This document shows, in pieces, positions 1 to 9,505 of a stretch of DNA of 41,213 nucleotides. The notes beneath the pieces were generated by a model. It was not told where the DNA came from. It was given only the letters and a program-made list of their open reading frames with translations, and did not search any database. Position numbers and translations under genes: made by a program. The stretch's first letter is position 1. Every line of letters begins with the position of its first letter. Source of the DNA: Plantago elongata (taxonomy: Eukaryota > Streptophyta > Magnoliopsida > Lamiales > Plantaginaceae); contig JAYMSP010000795.1 of NCBI GenBank assembly GCA_036897095.1, positions 1 through 41,213 of the forward strand. Direction: 5' to 3'.

Positions 1-1248
1 CACAAATAATGGTGTCAAATATTATGTTATTGGAGATTTTAAATGACAATCAAATTACAATTATCATCAATCTATAAAATTTGTTAAGAATTGAAAAAAA
101 AATTATATATCCACCATGCATGTACTAAGCCTGAAAAAAATGCGATATACACGAATAGGGGGGAGGGAGATTAATCATGACTCATCTTTGACTTCTAACC
201 CGTTTAAAACCAAAACTGCAATTAAATATATAACAATGATCATATTTTGTGTAAAATTTCATTCTAGGAAAACGTTCAGATAGCGAGTGCAAGTTTTTGT
301 AAAGGTTTTGGTAACGCGTGTAAATTTCTGCAAAGGTTTTGGTATAATTTGAAAATAAAACTAACGGAGAGTTAACGCCGTCTAATTGGCGTGTTAGGTC
401 AAAATATTTGCAAAGGTTTTAGTGCAGACTCAAAAAAAAAAAGTTCGGGGGTAAATTCAAAGTGGGCCAAAAGGTTGTAGTGTAAATTTTTTTTTTCTCT
501 TTACATTATATTGTCTAGTTTTTACTTGACCCGTTTTTAATGAATCCGGGGAAATCATCAAAAGTCAAGTTGAGAAAAAATGTATAGTTGTCTAGTTTTA
601 TCATTTGGAGTATCATTTGGAGGGGACTTTCGGAACTCTCATATATGTAGGGGTCTTTCCTAAGACGGGCTCTTTTAATATTATCTACTTCTATTATGTT
701 CTGCTTCATGATGGGGATTGGACATCTTTGGATCCTAAGTAGAGTTATTTTGGTATAATATAGACGTCTGATTACTGATATATTACTGAATTTGTTTTTT
801 TTTACCCCTTTTACGTGTAGAGTTAGCGTTATATCATGTCTTAAAACTAAGAATAATTTTGTGAACCTGATAAACAGGTATTTTATAGAGAGCAAGCAAA
901 ATATTGTAGTAACATTGAGATTTATTCTCGAACTTCCTTAGCAAAAGGTTTGAGCCTTGAGCAGGATGAATAGGTGCTTAGCACGAAGCTAAGTTAGTAC
1001 TAGAATAAAATAAGGTAGGAAGTCAGCTGACACCACTTTGCAAGAACTCCTTTTTTGTTTAATCATGTCCTATAGCTGAGTCTTCCAAAACAATGGAAAT
1101 TTTGTTAGAAATCCAAATCATGATTAAAGGAGCGTAACAAAATTTCAACTGTGCCTTAAACACAAGGCACGTGTAGCTTTATATTTCATCGCTCAGGTCC
1201 TTAAAGTTGTTTCTTTGCAGCTATTCAGTTCTCGTTACTTTTGTGCAG
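1..1248. other. Non-coding stretch left of the SEC5 exon, probably intron
   Basis: I find no exon here with a SEC5-like reading frame, so most of this is probably an intron of the gene whose last exons follow. The part at about 290-425 repeats the motif TGCAAAGGTTTTGGT in variant forms three times (near 299, 330 and 410) around an inverted-repeat-like AACGGAGAGTTAACGCCGT segment near 363. This looks like a small transposon or MITE remnant that I cannot name. A 126-codon minus-strand ORF at 515-895 has no recognisable domain and an AT-rich composition, so I do not call it a gene. Confidence 0.4.
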
Positions 1249-2393
1249 CTTGAATATTTTGAGACTGTAATGAATCCGTACTTCACGCATGATGCAAGAG
1301 ACTCACTCAAGTCTTTACAAGGGGCACTGTTAGATAAGGCCACAGAAACCGTGACAGAGCCAACTGAAAGTCCAACTCATCAGCGCCGGGCTACACGTGC
1401 AAATATTGATGTACTTGCAGATGACAGGCAGTCTGGATTAACTGTATCACCAGATGACTTAATAGTGAGAACTTTGCACTTTATCCAAGTTACTTTTCAT
1501 TTTATGCTGGTCTTCACAGACTGGGTGCTTCTGTCCAAATCTTACATGTTACATAGGTTTGTGTACATTGTACAATTTTATTTTATTTTATTTTCTTAGC
1601 AAAGTAATATGCTAGGACTTCAAGGTGTAGTTTTTTCTCTTTCTTTTTTTGAGAAAAAAGGTTAAGGGTAAGCTATTTTTATTTTAAGGCACTGCAGCAG
1701 AACAAATATGCATAGATTTGTATTCATGGTGTGACGAGTTGGTCTAACAGATATGCTACATAACAATGTATTTTATTTAAAGTTTACTGCTAGCTCTTGA
1801 TAAGCAAAGCCTCTAAGATCAGAAATCTGAGACACATTGAAAAATCTTATTCAGCATTCATTGTCCAAATTTATACCCTGGAAGAGCATTCTAACTCCCA
1901 AGCCCTTCTTCACCTGCCTGACCAAATTGATATAGGGGAAGCGAAGCAAGTTCAGTGATGCATTTTAATCTCAACTAGCATTGTTTTAATATACCTTCAA
2001 CCGGAATAAGTCCATAAATTTTTCACTTTGTTAAGTGAGTTTCATGCATGTACTGATATAAACCCCCTTGTTTTCCCCTTCCTATATATCACCACATCAT
2101 GTCCAAGTGTTGCAGTAAATTCATTGATATCTATCCCTTCCTAGTACTAGCATGATTATAAAATTGTGTTTCTGTATCCATAGGTTCTTTCCCAGCAGTA
2201 CGGTTCGGAACTACTTCAAGGTGAGCTTGAGAGGACACGAATCAACACAGCATGCTTTGTTGAGTCGCTCCCATTAGATGCTGTCCCAGAATCGGCCAAA
2301 GCAGCATATGCATCATTTAGCTCTCCCAGCAGAAATTACAGAGATTCACAGCCTTTTAATTCACCGAGTTTCTCCAGGCAACGGCGCAGATAA
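1249..2393 (+). CDS. SEC5: Exocyst complex subunit SEC5 (EXOC2-like), last two coding exons, 5' part outside window
   Basis: SEC5 is a subunit of the octameric exocyst, which tethers secretory vesicles to the plasma membrane before fusion. Two exons are visible. Exon A is 1249-1464 (72 codons, starting LEYFETVMNPYF) after acceptor TTTTGTGCAG and before donor GTGAGA. Exon B is 2184-2393 (69 codons plus TAA) after acceptor CATAG. Joined in phase 0 they read ...SPDDLI/VLSQQYGSELLQ..., then ELERTRINTACF, AAYASF, SPSRNYR and a basic end SFSRQRRR. From memory, this serine/arginine tail with ELERTRINTACF is typical of plant SEC5. An alternative acceptor at 1220 would extend exon A by 28 nt. The usual insertion between YASF and SPSRNYR (about five residues, recalled) seems absent. 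The 3' UTR probably runs to about 2500-2600. Start codon and most of the gene lie left of the window. Confidence 0.8.
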
Positions 2394-2748
2394 CTTTGTA
2401 GCTTGTTTAACCAGTCCGGATATTTGTGTGCAATTGTTGTATCTTAATAATATATGTTTTTTTGTTAGAATGAAACTTGTATCGCGCCATAGCAATTAGT
2501 AGTGTTCATAGGCTCCTATAATTTCTTTTATTCTTTGGCATCATGTATTTAGTTGGATTAGTGTGCTGTTGAGTGTCTAGCTCTCTGGAATATAATAGAG
2601 CAAGTTAGTATATGCTTTTCTGTGATTAAGTTGAAGATTATTCAACTTGTTTGGTTTCTGGAAAGTACTCCGGAGTATACCACAATTATCTAAGGAATGC
2701 ATTATAGTGTTTTCATCCGGATAATTACCTAATGATTTTTTTTAAAAA

Positions 2749-2822
2749 AATAGTTAAAATGTAATTCGAATCCTAATTTATTAGTTGGAGTTGAATTGTT
2801 TTACCAATTGAGCTGCGCTTTG
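2749..2822 (-). repeat. tRNA-related SINE-like head
   Basis: On the minus strand a tRNA-style A box (GCAGCTCAATTGGTAAAAC, complement of about 2799-2817) is followed about 30 bases later by a B-box-like GGATTCGAATTAC (complement of 2761-2773) and then an A/T-rich tail. This is the pol III promoter layout of a tRNA gene or tRNA-derived SINE. No cloverleaf with a closing acceptor stem can be drawn, so it is not a functional tRNA gene. It lies about 370 bp downstream of the SEC5 stop. Confidence 0.45.
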
Positions 2823-3120
2823 TTGTCGATTATTACCTAATATAGATAATAACAATAAGGTTTCTTTATATGGTGTTGAAAACAAATGATTTTTTATTTT
2901 GGTTTTTATGAATTAGTATAGTAAAAGAGAAGATATACATTGAAAAATCTGCTTCCGTATATTTAAATACAATTTTAACCTAATCACATAGTAAGAAAGT
3001 GATTGTACTATTATAATATTTTTGCCATTAAGGAGAACTTACATGTAAAATTACATTTTCCCTAAACTTATTTTGTCTACTCAATGTCTTGAGTTAATAG
3101 ACGGAGGAGTAAAATGTCTT

Positions 3121-3280
3121 GGGGGCTGATTGTCATGTAATTGTAATCAGTTCATTTGGCTCGATGAATAGTGATTTGGACTAAAATACACTTTAAATAC
3201 ATCCATTTCAATTCCATTCCAAACACAATTTCATCAAACTCCATCCAAATACCTATTCAAATTCTATACCAATCAGACAC
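3121..3280. mobile_element. Harbinger/Tourist-like MITE, copy 1
   Basis: This 160-bp element begins GGGGGCTGATTGTCAT and ends ATACCAATCAGACACTTA, so its ends are imperfect inverted repeats of the type GGGGCTGATTG/CAATCAGCCCC. A second copy with the same orientation lies at 32878-33036 and matches along its whole length, including the internal stretch CATTTCAATTCCATTC. The terminal sequence and the TTA target duplication of copy 2 point to the PIF/Harbinger superfamily. The 3' terminal repeat here is decayed (GACACT for GCCCCT). It has no coding capacity. Confidence 0.7.
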
Positions 3281-3476
3281 TTAAAGTTATTTTCTTGTAT
3301 AATTTAGAATCACTTTTGATCAACATATCATAGAGAAGTAACGAAAATGAAATGTGAATGTTGTCCCTGATTTCTTAAACCCAAATATAGTTTTACCTTT
3401 CTCATTCATGATATAAACTACATAGTATATTCTTGTGAACTTTATAAAGCAAATAAATAAACTATTTGGTGATATG

Positions 3477-4142
3477 TGTGGTGGGAAAAAAATGCCTTAG
3501 AATTGGAAAAGTACTCTTTGAGCCTAAGTTCGTACCTGTAAAGTTGGGAAAGCAAGGTTTAGACCTCTTTAAGATCGGTTTGTCTTGAACAAATCAGGTA
3601 GTGAATCAACTCAGACTTTAGAGCACAGAGAGAGTAAATATAGTGAGATATGGTAGGTAACATAACTTTCAAGTGAAATAAATGTGACTATATATAGAGT
3701 TGATTCGTGGAACCGAATCTCCCAAATCTTGGACTACTCGTGGTCCGGATAATAGGGGTAGTTGTTCATTGTGCGTCCAGGCTCGGACCTATTGTAGACT
3801 CTAGGTGGGGGAATATTTCTAGGTTGGAACTCTTGACTTCTACCACAATCCGTACCGTAGTCTCTGGGCCGGACGCCCGAGCTAGAGCATATGAATTGGG
3901 TTTCTTGACTTCTACCACAATCCATATTGTTGTCTCTAGGTCGGATCCCCGAGCTAGAGGATACGAATTGGGTTTCTTCTCAAGTATGCGATTCTGGTTA
4001 GAGCGGTACTTCACGTTTTTCGCGTAATTCGCATTCGAGTAATGATGGTAATTCGTCTTCATGATCTTAGTGCGATTCGCCTGTCTCTAATTCGATTTAT
4101 GCTAGTTCTTCCGAATTAGGAGGGACTGGTTTAGTCATAACA
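3477..4142 (-). repeat. 3' LTR of the Tat-type element
   Basis: It matches 8247-8871 closely. Shared blocks include GCAAGGTTTAGACCTCTTTA, TATATATAGAGTTGATTCG and TCCGGATAATAGGGGTAGT. The inner end is fixed at 4142, where similarity to the other LTR stops after TAGTCATAACA and the purine tract begins. The outer end is less sure. Similarity to the other LTR begins only near 3548, because that LTR is truncated at its inner edge, and 3477 is chosen from the TG start and the ATATG target duplication. Within it, tandem 84-bp-like units (TTGACTTCTACCACAATCCG..., near 3832 and 3906) repeat. Confidence 0.8.
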
Positions 4143-4158
4143 TAAGTCCCCCCAGTTT
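4143..4158 (-). other. Polypurine tract of the Tat-type element
   Basis: On the minus strand the 3' LTR is immediately preceded by AACTGGGGGGACTTA. This G-run form is typical of the plus-strand primer (PPT) of plant gypsy elements. Its position, directly against the TG of the LTR, confirms both the LTR edge and the minus orientation of the element. Confidence 0.75.
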
Positions 4159-4425
4159 TCATGTATCTTGTAAAGATGGATGTGAAATTACTTGGTTCTT
4201 GGTCGGAGTTCTCATAAGTCGGTAAGCATAAACCGAAAAACTTTTAATCATCTTACATACCCCCGTCCCTCAGTTTCTAGGTTCTCCGAGTTTTGCGAGT
4301 CGGGAATGCAAGAACTCTTGAGTTGTTTAAGATGGTTGAAATTACCGGGCTATCATTCGTCGGATGGAAGTAATTATTGCACATGATGCGGTTTTTACGT
4401 CTGGCACAAGTTCCAACGGTTGTGC

Positions 4426-5794
4426 CACTACAAAAAATTGGCAATCTAACAACAGAATTATCAGTCGCTAGAAGCCTCTCGATTCGTCGCTAGTCCATCT
4501 CTCGCTAGTCCGTCCCGTCTAGCGACGGACTAGGGACGATAAGACGCCCGTTGTTAAAACGGGCGTCGCTAAAAACTTAACGACGAATAAATTCCATCTG
4601 TCGTTAAGTGGTCAACCACAACTAACGACAGATAAAATTATCCATCGTTATACTTAACGACGGATATAATTATTCGTCATTAACAAGAATTAGGAGAGTT
4701 CTTCATGATTCGTGGCTTTAGCGATGTATAATGTCTATCCGTCACTCAATTTGGCAGATTCTTATTTTTTAATTTTTCAAAACCTATTTCGATCGATTTT
4801 CTAATACAACTGTATATACGACAGTTCTATACGAATGAATCGATAATTTTATTCAATTTGGATAAACTAACATTTACATATGAATATTCAATACGGATAA
4901 ATCGATAATTTTATCCGATTATTCAATATGCATATTATGATAATTTTATTCAATACTAAACCGACAATTTCATACAATATTAATAAGTAATAAGAAATTA
5001 CAATAATGCAGATAAGAAAATACAAAATTAATAAAAATTACATTCATTTAATTATAATAATACAAATTCTAGATCTAGATCTGGATCGAAATCTTCTTGG
5101 ACGGAGAGATCTCGTGGTGGACAAATTTGCATCACTTTCTTCTTGGTGGTCGGAGATGGTGGTGGAGATCGAGGTAGTGGTGAGGGCGGCAGTGGTGGTG
5201 GATGAATAAATGTGGACGAGATGGAGGAGGAAGGGTGGTGGTGGTGGCGGCGGCGGTGGTGGTGGAGGAATACGGGTGATGGAGGAGGAAGGAGGGTGGT
5301 GGTGGTGGTGGAGGAATAAGGGTGGTGGAGGAGATGGAGGGTGGTGGTGGTGGTGGAGGAATAAGGGTGGTGGAGGAGATGGAGGAGGAAGGGTGGTGGA
5401 GGAGGAAGGAGGGGGAAAGGTGGTGGAGGAGGATGAAGAGTGGATATGATGGCTGATGGGGATTATATGGGATTTTTTAGGGTTTCTAATGATGGATAGA
5501 TTTATCCGTCGTTATTTAGCAACGGATAAATCTATCCGTCGTTATATTTTCATTTTATTTTTTAGTTCTATTTTCCTGTCAATGAGTTAGGGACGGATAA
5601 GTTTATCCATCGTAAAATAACGATGGATAAGTTTATTCGTCGCTAGTTAGCGACTCTAACAACAGATAAATCTATCCATCGTTAGACTTAGCGATGGAAT
5701 TTATCCGTCATTAGAGCTAGCGATTCGTCGCTAGCTAACGACAGATTTTATCCGTCGCTGTTTTCCGTCATTAATTGCTAGTATTCTTGTAGTG
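4426..5794. mobile_element. Non-autonomous CACTA (En/Spm-like) transposon nested in the retroelement
   Basis: The element starts CACTACAAAAAATTGGCAAT and ends TGCTAGTATTCTTGTAGTG, so both ends read CACTACAA(A/G)AAT inward, as in CACTA transposons. Flanking triplets are TGC and TGT, an imperfect 3-bp target duplication. Both subterminal regions (about 4450-4740 and 5480-5790) are dense in short inverted and direct copies of a motif such as GACGGATAAATTTATCCGTC, the kind of repeat CACTA transposases bind. The middle is AT-rich (about 4740-5050) and then a G-rich tract. There is no transposase, so mobility would need an autonomous partner. It sits between the PPT and the antisense promoter-like region of the Tat element. 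Confidence 0.8.
5135..5450. repeat. G-rich GGTGGTGGAGGA low-complexity tract
   Basis: About 300 bp of the + strand are almost free of C and made of GGT, GGA and GGC triplets. A unit of about 45 bp, containing GGAGGAATAAGGGTGGTGG, is repeated at about 5305 and 5350. The Gly/Trp-rich plus-strand reading frame and the Pro/His-rich minus-strand frame are products of this bias and I do not call them genes. Runs of GGTGG can form G-quadruplexes. The tract lies inside the CACTA element and is unlike the AT-rich rest of it. Confidence 0.75.
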
Positions 5795-5869
5795 TGTTGA
5801 TGTCATGTATGCCTTTCTTCGAAATCGTGTAAATGTCGTATTGGGCGGGAACAGTTGCACAAGTATTGC

Positions 5870-6110
5870 TATAAATACTTGACTCCTAAAATGTCTTCAA
5901 CTTAGGTCACTTTCAAGTCTTTCAAAGTCAGAGCAATATTTGTGCGAATTTCAAACTTTTTAAGGCGATTTTCGTGCTCATTGATCGGATTGCCGACTCT
6001 TGCAACTCCCGCTTTCCCAAAAACTGTAAGTTATGGTGGACGAGCTACCTCCCGAATTTGGGCAGGAAATTGGGGAGCAGCAAGATGAAGGCACGGTCAT
6101 GGTGGACTGA
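5870..6110 (+). promoter_or_regulatory. Promoter-like segment and short ORF antisense to the Tat element
   Basis: Between integrase and the 3' LTR, on the strand opposite to pol, a TATA box (TATAAATA, 5870-5877) lies about 160 bp upstream of an ATG at 6033. That ATG opens a 25-codon acidic reading frame (MVDELPPEFGQEIGEQQ..., stop at 6108-6110). Several plant Tat-lineage elements carry an additional antisense ORF in this position. I infer that this is the decayed start of such a gene. The frame is closed early and the downstream sequence to about 6280 keeps no long ORF. A GTAAG at 6026-6030, just before the ATG, could be a splice donor. Confidence 0.4.
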
Positions 6111-6284
6111 AGGTCGGGCGCATGTGCATGGTATATTTTGTGAATGTCGCACTTTTCTGTTTTGTTGAACAATCTAAAATTTTATTTGGACAAGGCTATC
6201 TCCCTCGACCTTTGTGAGGGAGTAACTTTTGCATGTTTGATTCCAATCCCCTCACCTCAAACCTTTCCTAGGTTTGTATGTATT

Positions 6285-8250
6285 TTTGGATGGTTGGGAT
6301 GATTGATCGGAATCTTTTTCTGTAAGCTAGAAATGATGGTTTTATTAGTAGCTTTAGTTTGTCCATTGGTTGAGAACAGTACACCGAGCAGAACCTTTGT
6401 TCAATATTCAGTTCTTTGAACTAAGACTTTAAGCAATTTTTCAAGAATTGGCCCCCATCATCTGTTACCAGATTTCTGGGTGTCCCGAACCTTCATATGA
6501 TGTTTCTCCAGATGAAATTGATAACATCTTGTTCTTCCACTTTGCCTGTCAGTTCCGCCTTAACCCATTTGGAAAAGTATTCAACACCCATAATGATATG
6601 TGATTTTCGCTCCACTCCCACGGGTAATTTTTCGACGATGTCCAAACCTCATTGATAGAATGGGCAAGTGATCTTAGATTGTATCATGGGTTGATTTGGT
6701 TGGTGTGGGATGTTTGCATATTTATGACATTTGTCACATTTGCGAGAGAATTCGGCATAAAATTTCGCCATTGAAGGCCAAACGTATCCTTGTCTTGCCA
6801 CCTTTTGAGCCAACGATCGTCTCCCGGAGTGATTCCCACAACAACCTCTATGTACCTCGGCCAGTACGGTTTTTTCTTCACTTAATCCCAGGCAACGTAA
6901 TAGGGTTCCGTTGAATGATCGTTTGTAAAGGTCAGATTCAATCATAGTGTAGCGTGTAGCTTGGTATTGTAATTTCCTTGCCTCGATTTTATCAATCAGA
7001 ATGATACTCCGAGTTAGATAATCCAATAGGCTTTGTCTCCAGTCTTCTCCTTGGTCTAGCACCAATATGGTAGGTTTGATGGCTTCTTTAGAGATACAAG
7101 GTAATCTTGAAGTCATAAGTACCACCGTTCTTGTATCAATGGTTCCTGATGCCGAGGCCAACTTTGATAAGGTATTAGCTCGCTCTTCTGGTTGTGCGGA
7201 ATTCGGTTCAAAGTGAATTCTGAGAAGGACTTAACCAACTCTCGTAGTTTCTCCAGGTATTTGATCATTGCGTGCCCCTAGGTTTGGAATTCTCCAGAGA
7301 ATTGCGCTTCAACTAACTGAGAGTCAGTAAATGCATGCATTTTCTTAGCCAGTACTGACTTGGCTAATTTTAACACGATTAGAAATGCTTCGTACTCCGC
7401 CTCATTATTTGTAACGCTGAAATCAAGTCTTACAACATATTCAAGCTCCGCTCCCTCAGGACTAAGAAGCAATAATCCGACTCCGCGGGTGCCATGGCTA
7501 GAGGATCCATCTACATAGAGTTTTCAAGCATCATCCCCGTAGGAAGAACTCTTACCGGTGGTGGTGGTAGCTCGGTGATTTTCAAAGGCTCGATTACGTA
7601 TACTTCAGAGGCAGTTCTTTCTTTCGGGTCGATAAGTATTTGCTCGGACAAACATGCCACATGGAGGGTCGGCTTAGGGCTTCCTTGTCGGGTTTCACAT
7701 GTATCTCTCGGAGGGTAGAAAGCCAAGAAGTCGGCCAGGACTTGCGCCTTCTTGGTCGTCGGTCCTTGGTACTCAATATTCAGTTCTCCCAATTGAAGTG
7801 CCCATTTAGCTAGCCGGCCAGATTTTTCCGGTTTACCCAAGATTTGTTTTAATGGCTGATTCGTGAGGATGATTATTTCATATGAGATGAAATAAGGCCG
7901 GAGATGTATCGCAACATTAACCACACAGAGAGCATATCTTTCTATCTCGGAATAATTCTTCTCGGCCGAGGTAAGAGCCTTACTTAGATAGTAAGCCGAC
8001 ATATGTACGTCCTTGAGTATTCTGACCATGACCAAGCTAACAGCCTCGGGGCAGATCGCAAGGTAAAGGCACAAGGGTTCGTCTGGTTCTGGTATGGCTA
8101 ACAATGGTAGATTGACCAGATACTTTTGCAGTTGTTCAAAGGCTTCTACACAGGCGCCAGTCCATTCGAAGTTCTCTATTTTTCAATAGGCTTTAAAGAA
8201 AGGCATGCTCTTCCTGGCCGATCGAGATATGAATCTTCCAAACCGGAAAA
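6285..8250 (-). pseudogene. Tat-type pol remnant: RT tail, two RNase H domains, integrase
   Basis: Reading 8250 to 6285 on the minus strand, the order is as follows. The RT end comes first (RFISRSARKSMPFF, then a stop, then ENFEWTGACVEAFEQL). Gypsy RNase H follows (YYLSKALTSAEKNYSEIER, KWALQLGELNIEYQ, about 8104-7600). The second, archaeal-type RNase H is next (LYVDGSSSHGTRGVGLLLL, TNNEAEYEAF, FTDSQLV, about 7520-7280). Then come a linker, the integrase zinc finger (HRGCCGNHSGRR, CDKCHKYA, about 6820-6700), and the core (GVEYFSKWVKAE, VTDDGGQF, LNIEQRFCSVY, about 6600-6300). Frameshifts lie near 7515 and 7200-7280. Stops fall in RT and integrase. The catalytic glutamate region reads MDKLKLL, so the Glu seems lost. 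The integrase C-terminus is missing. The protein would copy and insert the element, but this copy cannot. Confidence 0.88.
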
Positions 8251-8871
8251 GCAAGGTTTAGACCTCTTTAAGACCGGTTTGCCTTGGACAAACCGGGTAG
8301 TGAATCAACTCAGGCTTTGGAGCACACAGAGAGTAAATATAGTGAGATATGGTAGGTGACTTACCTTCCAAGTGAAATAAATGGGAATATATATAGAGTT
8401 GATTCGGGGAACCGAATCCCCCAAATTCTGACTACTACTCGTATCAACACGTGGTCCGGATAATAGGGGTAGTCGTTCATCGTGCCGTCAGGCTCGGACC
8501 TGTTGTAGACTCTATGTCGGGAAATACTTCTAGGTTGGAACTCTTGACTTCTACCACAATCCGTACCGTAGTCTCTGGGTCGAACGTCTGAGCTAGAGGA
8601 TATGAATTGGGTTTCTTGACTTCTTCCACAATCCGTACTGTAGTCTCTGGGTCGGACCCCCGAGCTAGAGGATACGAATTGGGTTTCTTCTTAACTATGC
8701 GATTTCGGTTAGAGCGGTATTTCGCGTTTTCCGCATAATTCTTCTCTTCCGCCAATAATTTATCCGAGTAATGATGGTAATTCGTCTTTATAACCTTAGT
8801 GCGATTCGGCTATCTCTAGTTCGATTTATGCTAGTTCTTCCGAATTAGAAGGGACTGATTTAGTCATAACA
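8247..8871 (-). repeat. 5' LTR of the Tat-type element, inner edge truncated
   Basis: This is a direct repeat of 3548-4142, with scattered substitutions and small indels. An example of the latter is CTACTACTCGTATCAACACG, which is shortened in the other copy. Its outer end TGTTATGACTAAATC (minus strand) is at 8871, followed by ATATG. The inner edge is fused directly to RT coding sequence near 8240-8250, so the primer binding site, gag and protease are gone. On the minus strand TATATATATTCCC (about 8385-8397) could be the LTR TATA box. Confidence 0.8.
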
Positions 8872-9505
8872 ATATGTGTTATGCATACTTTCTTTATCTT
8901 ATACCAATTATCTACTTTTACCATTTTGGATGTTCTATTTTAGCTGTTATTTTTATTTTTTTATAATTTAAAGAAACATTATACAATTTTATTTTTATAA
9001 TCTTCACTATCTTCAATAAAGTAAAAAAGTAACTTAAATTATCGATCAAACAACCTATAAAGTTAAAAGTTACCATTAACATGTGTTATATAGTGTTATA
9101 ATATTAATATTTTTATTTTAAATGATGAAAAGTAAAGTGGACATTTAATGTAGAATGGAAGATTATTAATTAATGAAAAGGCCCCTTAAACAATATGATC
9201 ATGTTTCATTGTCTAAACTCTTATAGGTTTGTATAAAATCAAAAGCCATGCACAAATGAGTCTGCTAGTGGCAACAGAATAATGCAACTCCAGGATGAAA
9301 TACAAGTAGGAGAACACATAATTACAATCATCACTAGTCAACCACAGCCACAGCTTGGTGAGTGAATTCAATCATTTTTTGAGTATGACATGAGACCAGC
9401 TAAAATCACAGATTGCCTAGAGATCAGATCGACCATTCATATGATACTGATACTACACATCACACATGTGCATTCGCAAAACATGTATACTTTGTTCATG
9501 AGTAT
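8872..9505. other. AT-rich intergenic DNA, no gene seen
   Basis: The stretch is AT-rich, with stop codons in all frames and no recognisable protein fragment, RNA gene or transposon end. Confidence 0.5.

Larger units (their letters stand above)
3477..8871 (-). mobile_element. Ty3/gypsy LTR retrotransposon of the Tat lineage, decayed, with nested CACTA insertion
   Basis: Two direct repeats of about 620-660 bp (3477-4142 and about 8247-8871) bound minus-strand pol remains, so the right copy is the 5' LTR and the left copy the 3' LTR. The outer LTR end reads TGTTATGACTAAACC on the minus strand. ATATG occurs at 3472-3476 and 8872-8876 and fits a 5-bp target duplication, which would place the left boundary at 3477. 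A G-run purine tract lies next to the 3' LTR. Tandem gypsy-type and archaeal-type RNase H domains assign it to the Tat group. Gag, protease and most of RT are deleted, joining the RT tail directly to the 5' LTR near 8240-8250. Integrase has stop codons. The element is not autonomous. Confidence 0.85.

Noticed and set aside
515-895. 126-codon minus-strand ORF
   Set aside because: No known motif, AT-biased composition and no promoter or splice context. It lies in probable SEC5 intron sequence.
2761-2818. Functional tRNA gene
   Set aside because: The A and B boxes are present, but no acceptor stem, anticodon arm or terminator can be fitted.
3707-4062. ORFs on both strands in the left LTR
   Set aside because: They overlap tandem LTR units, and the corresponding ORF in the other LTR (8477-8755) is only a translation of the same repeat.
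5006-5449. Gly/Trp-rich protein
   Set aside because: It is a translation of a GGT/GGA low-complexity tract inside a CACTA element, without a conserved domain.
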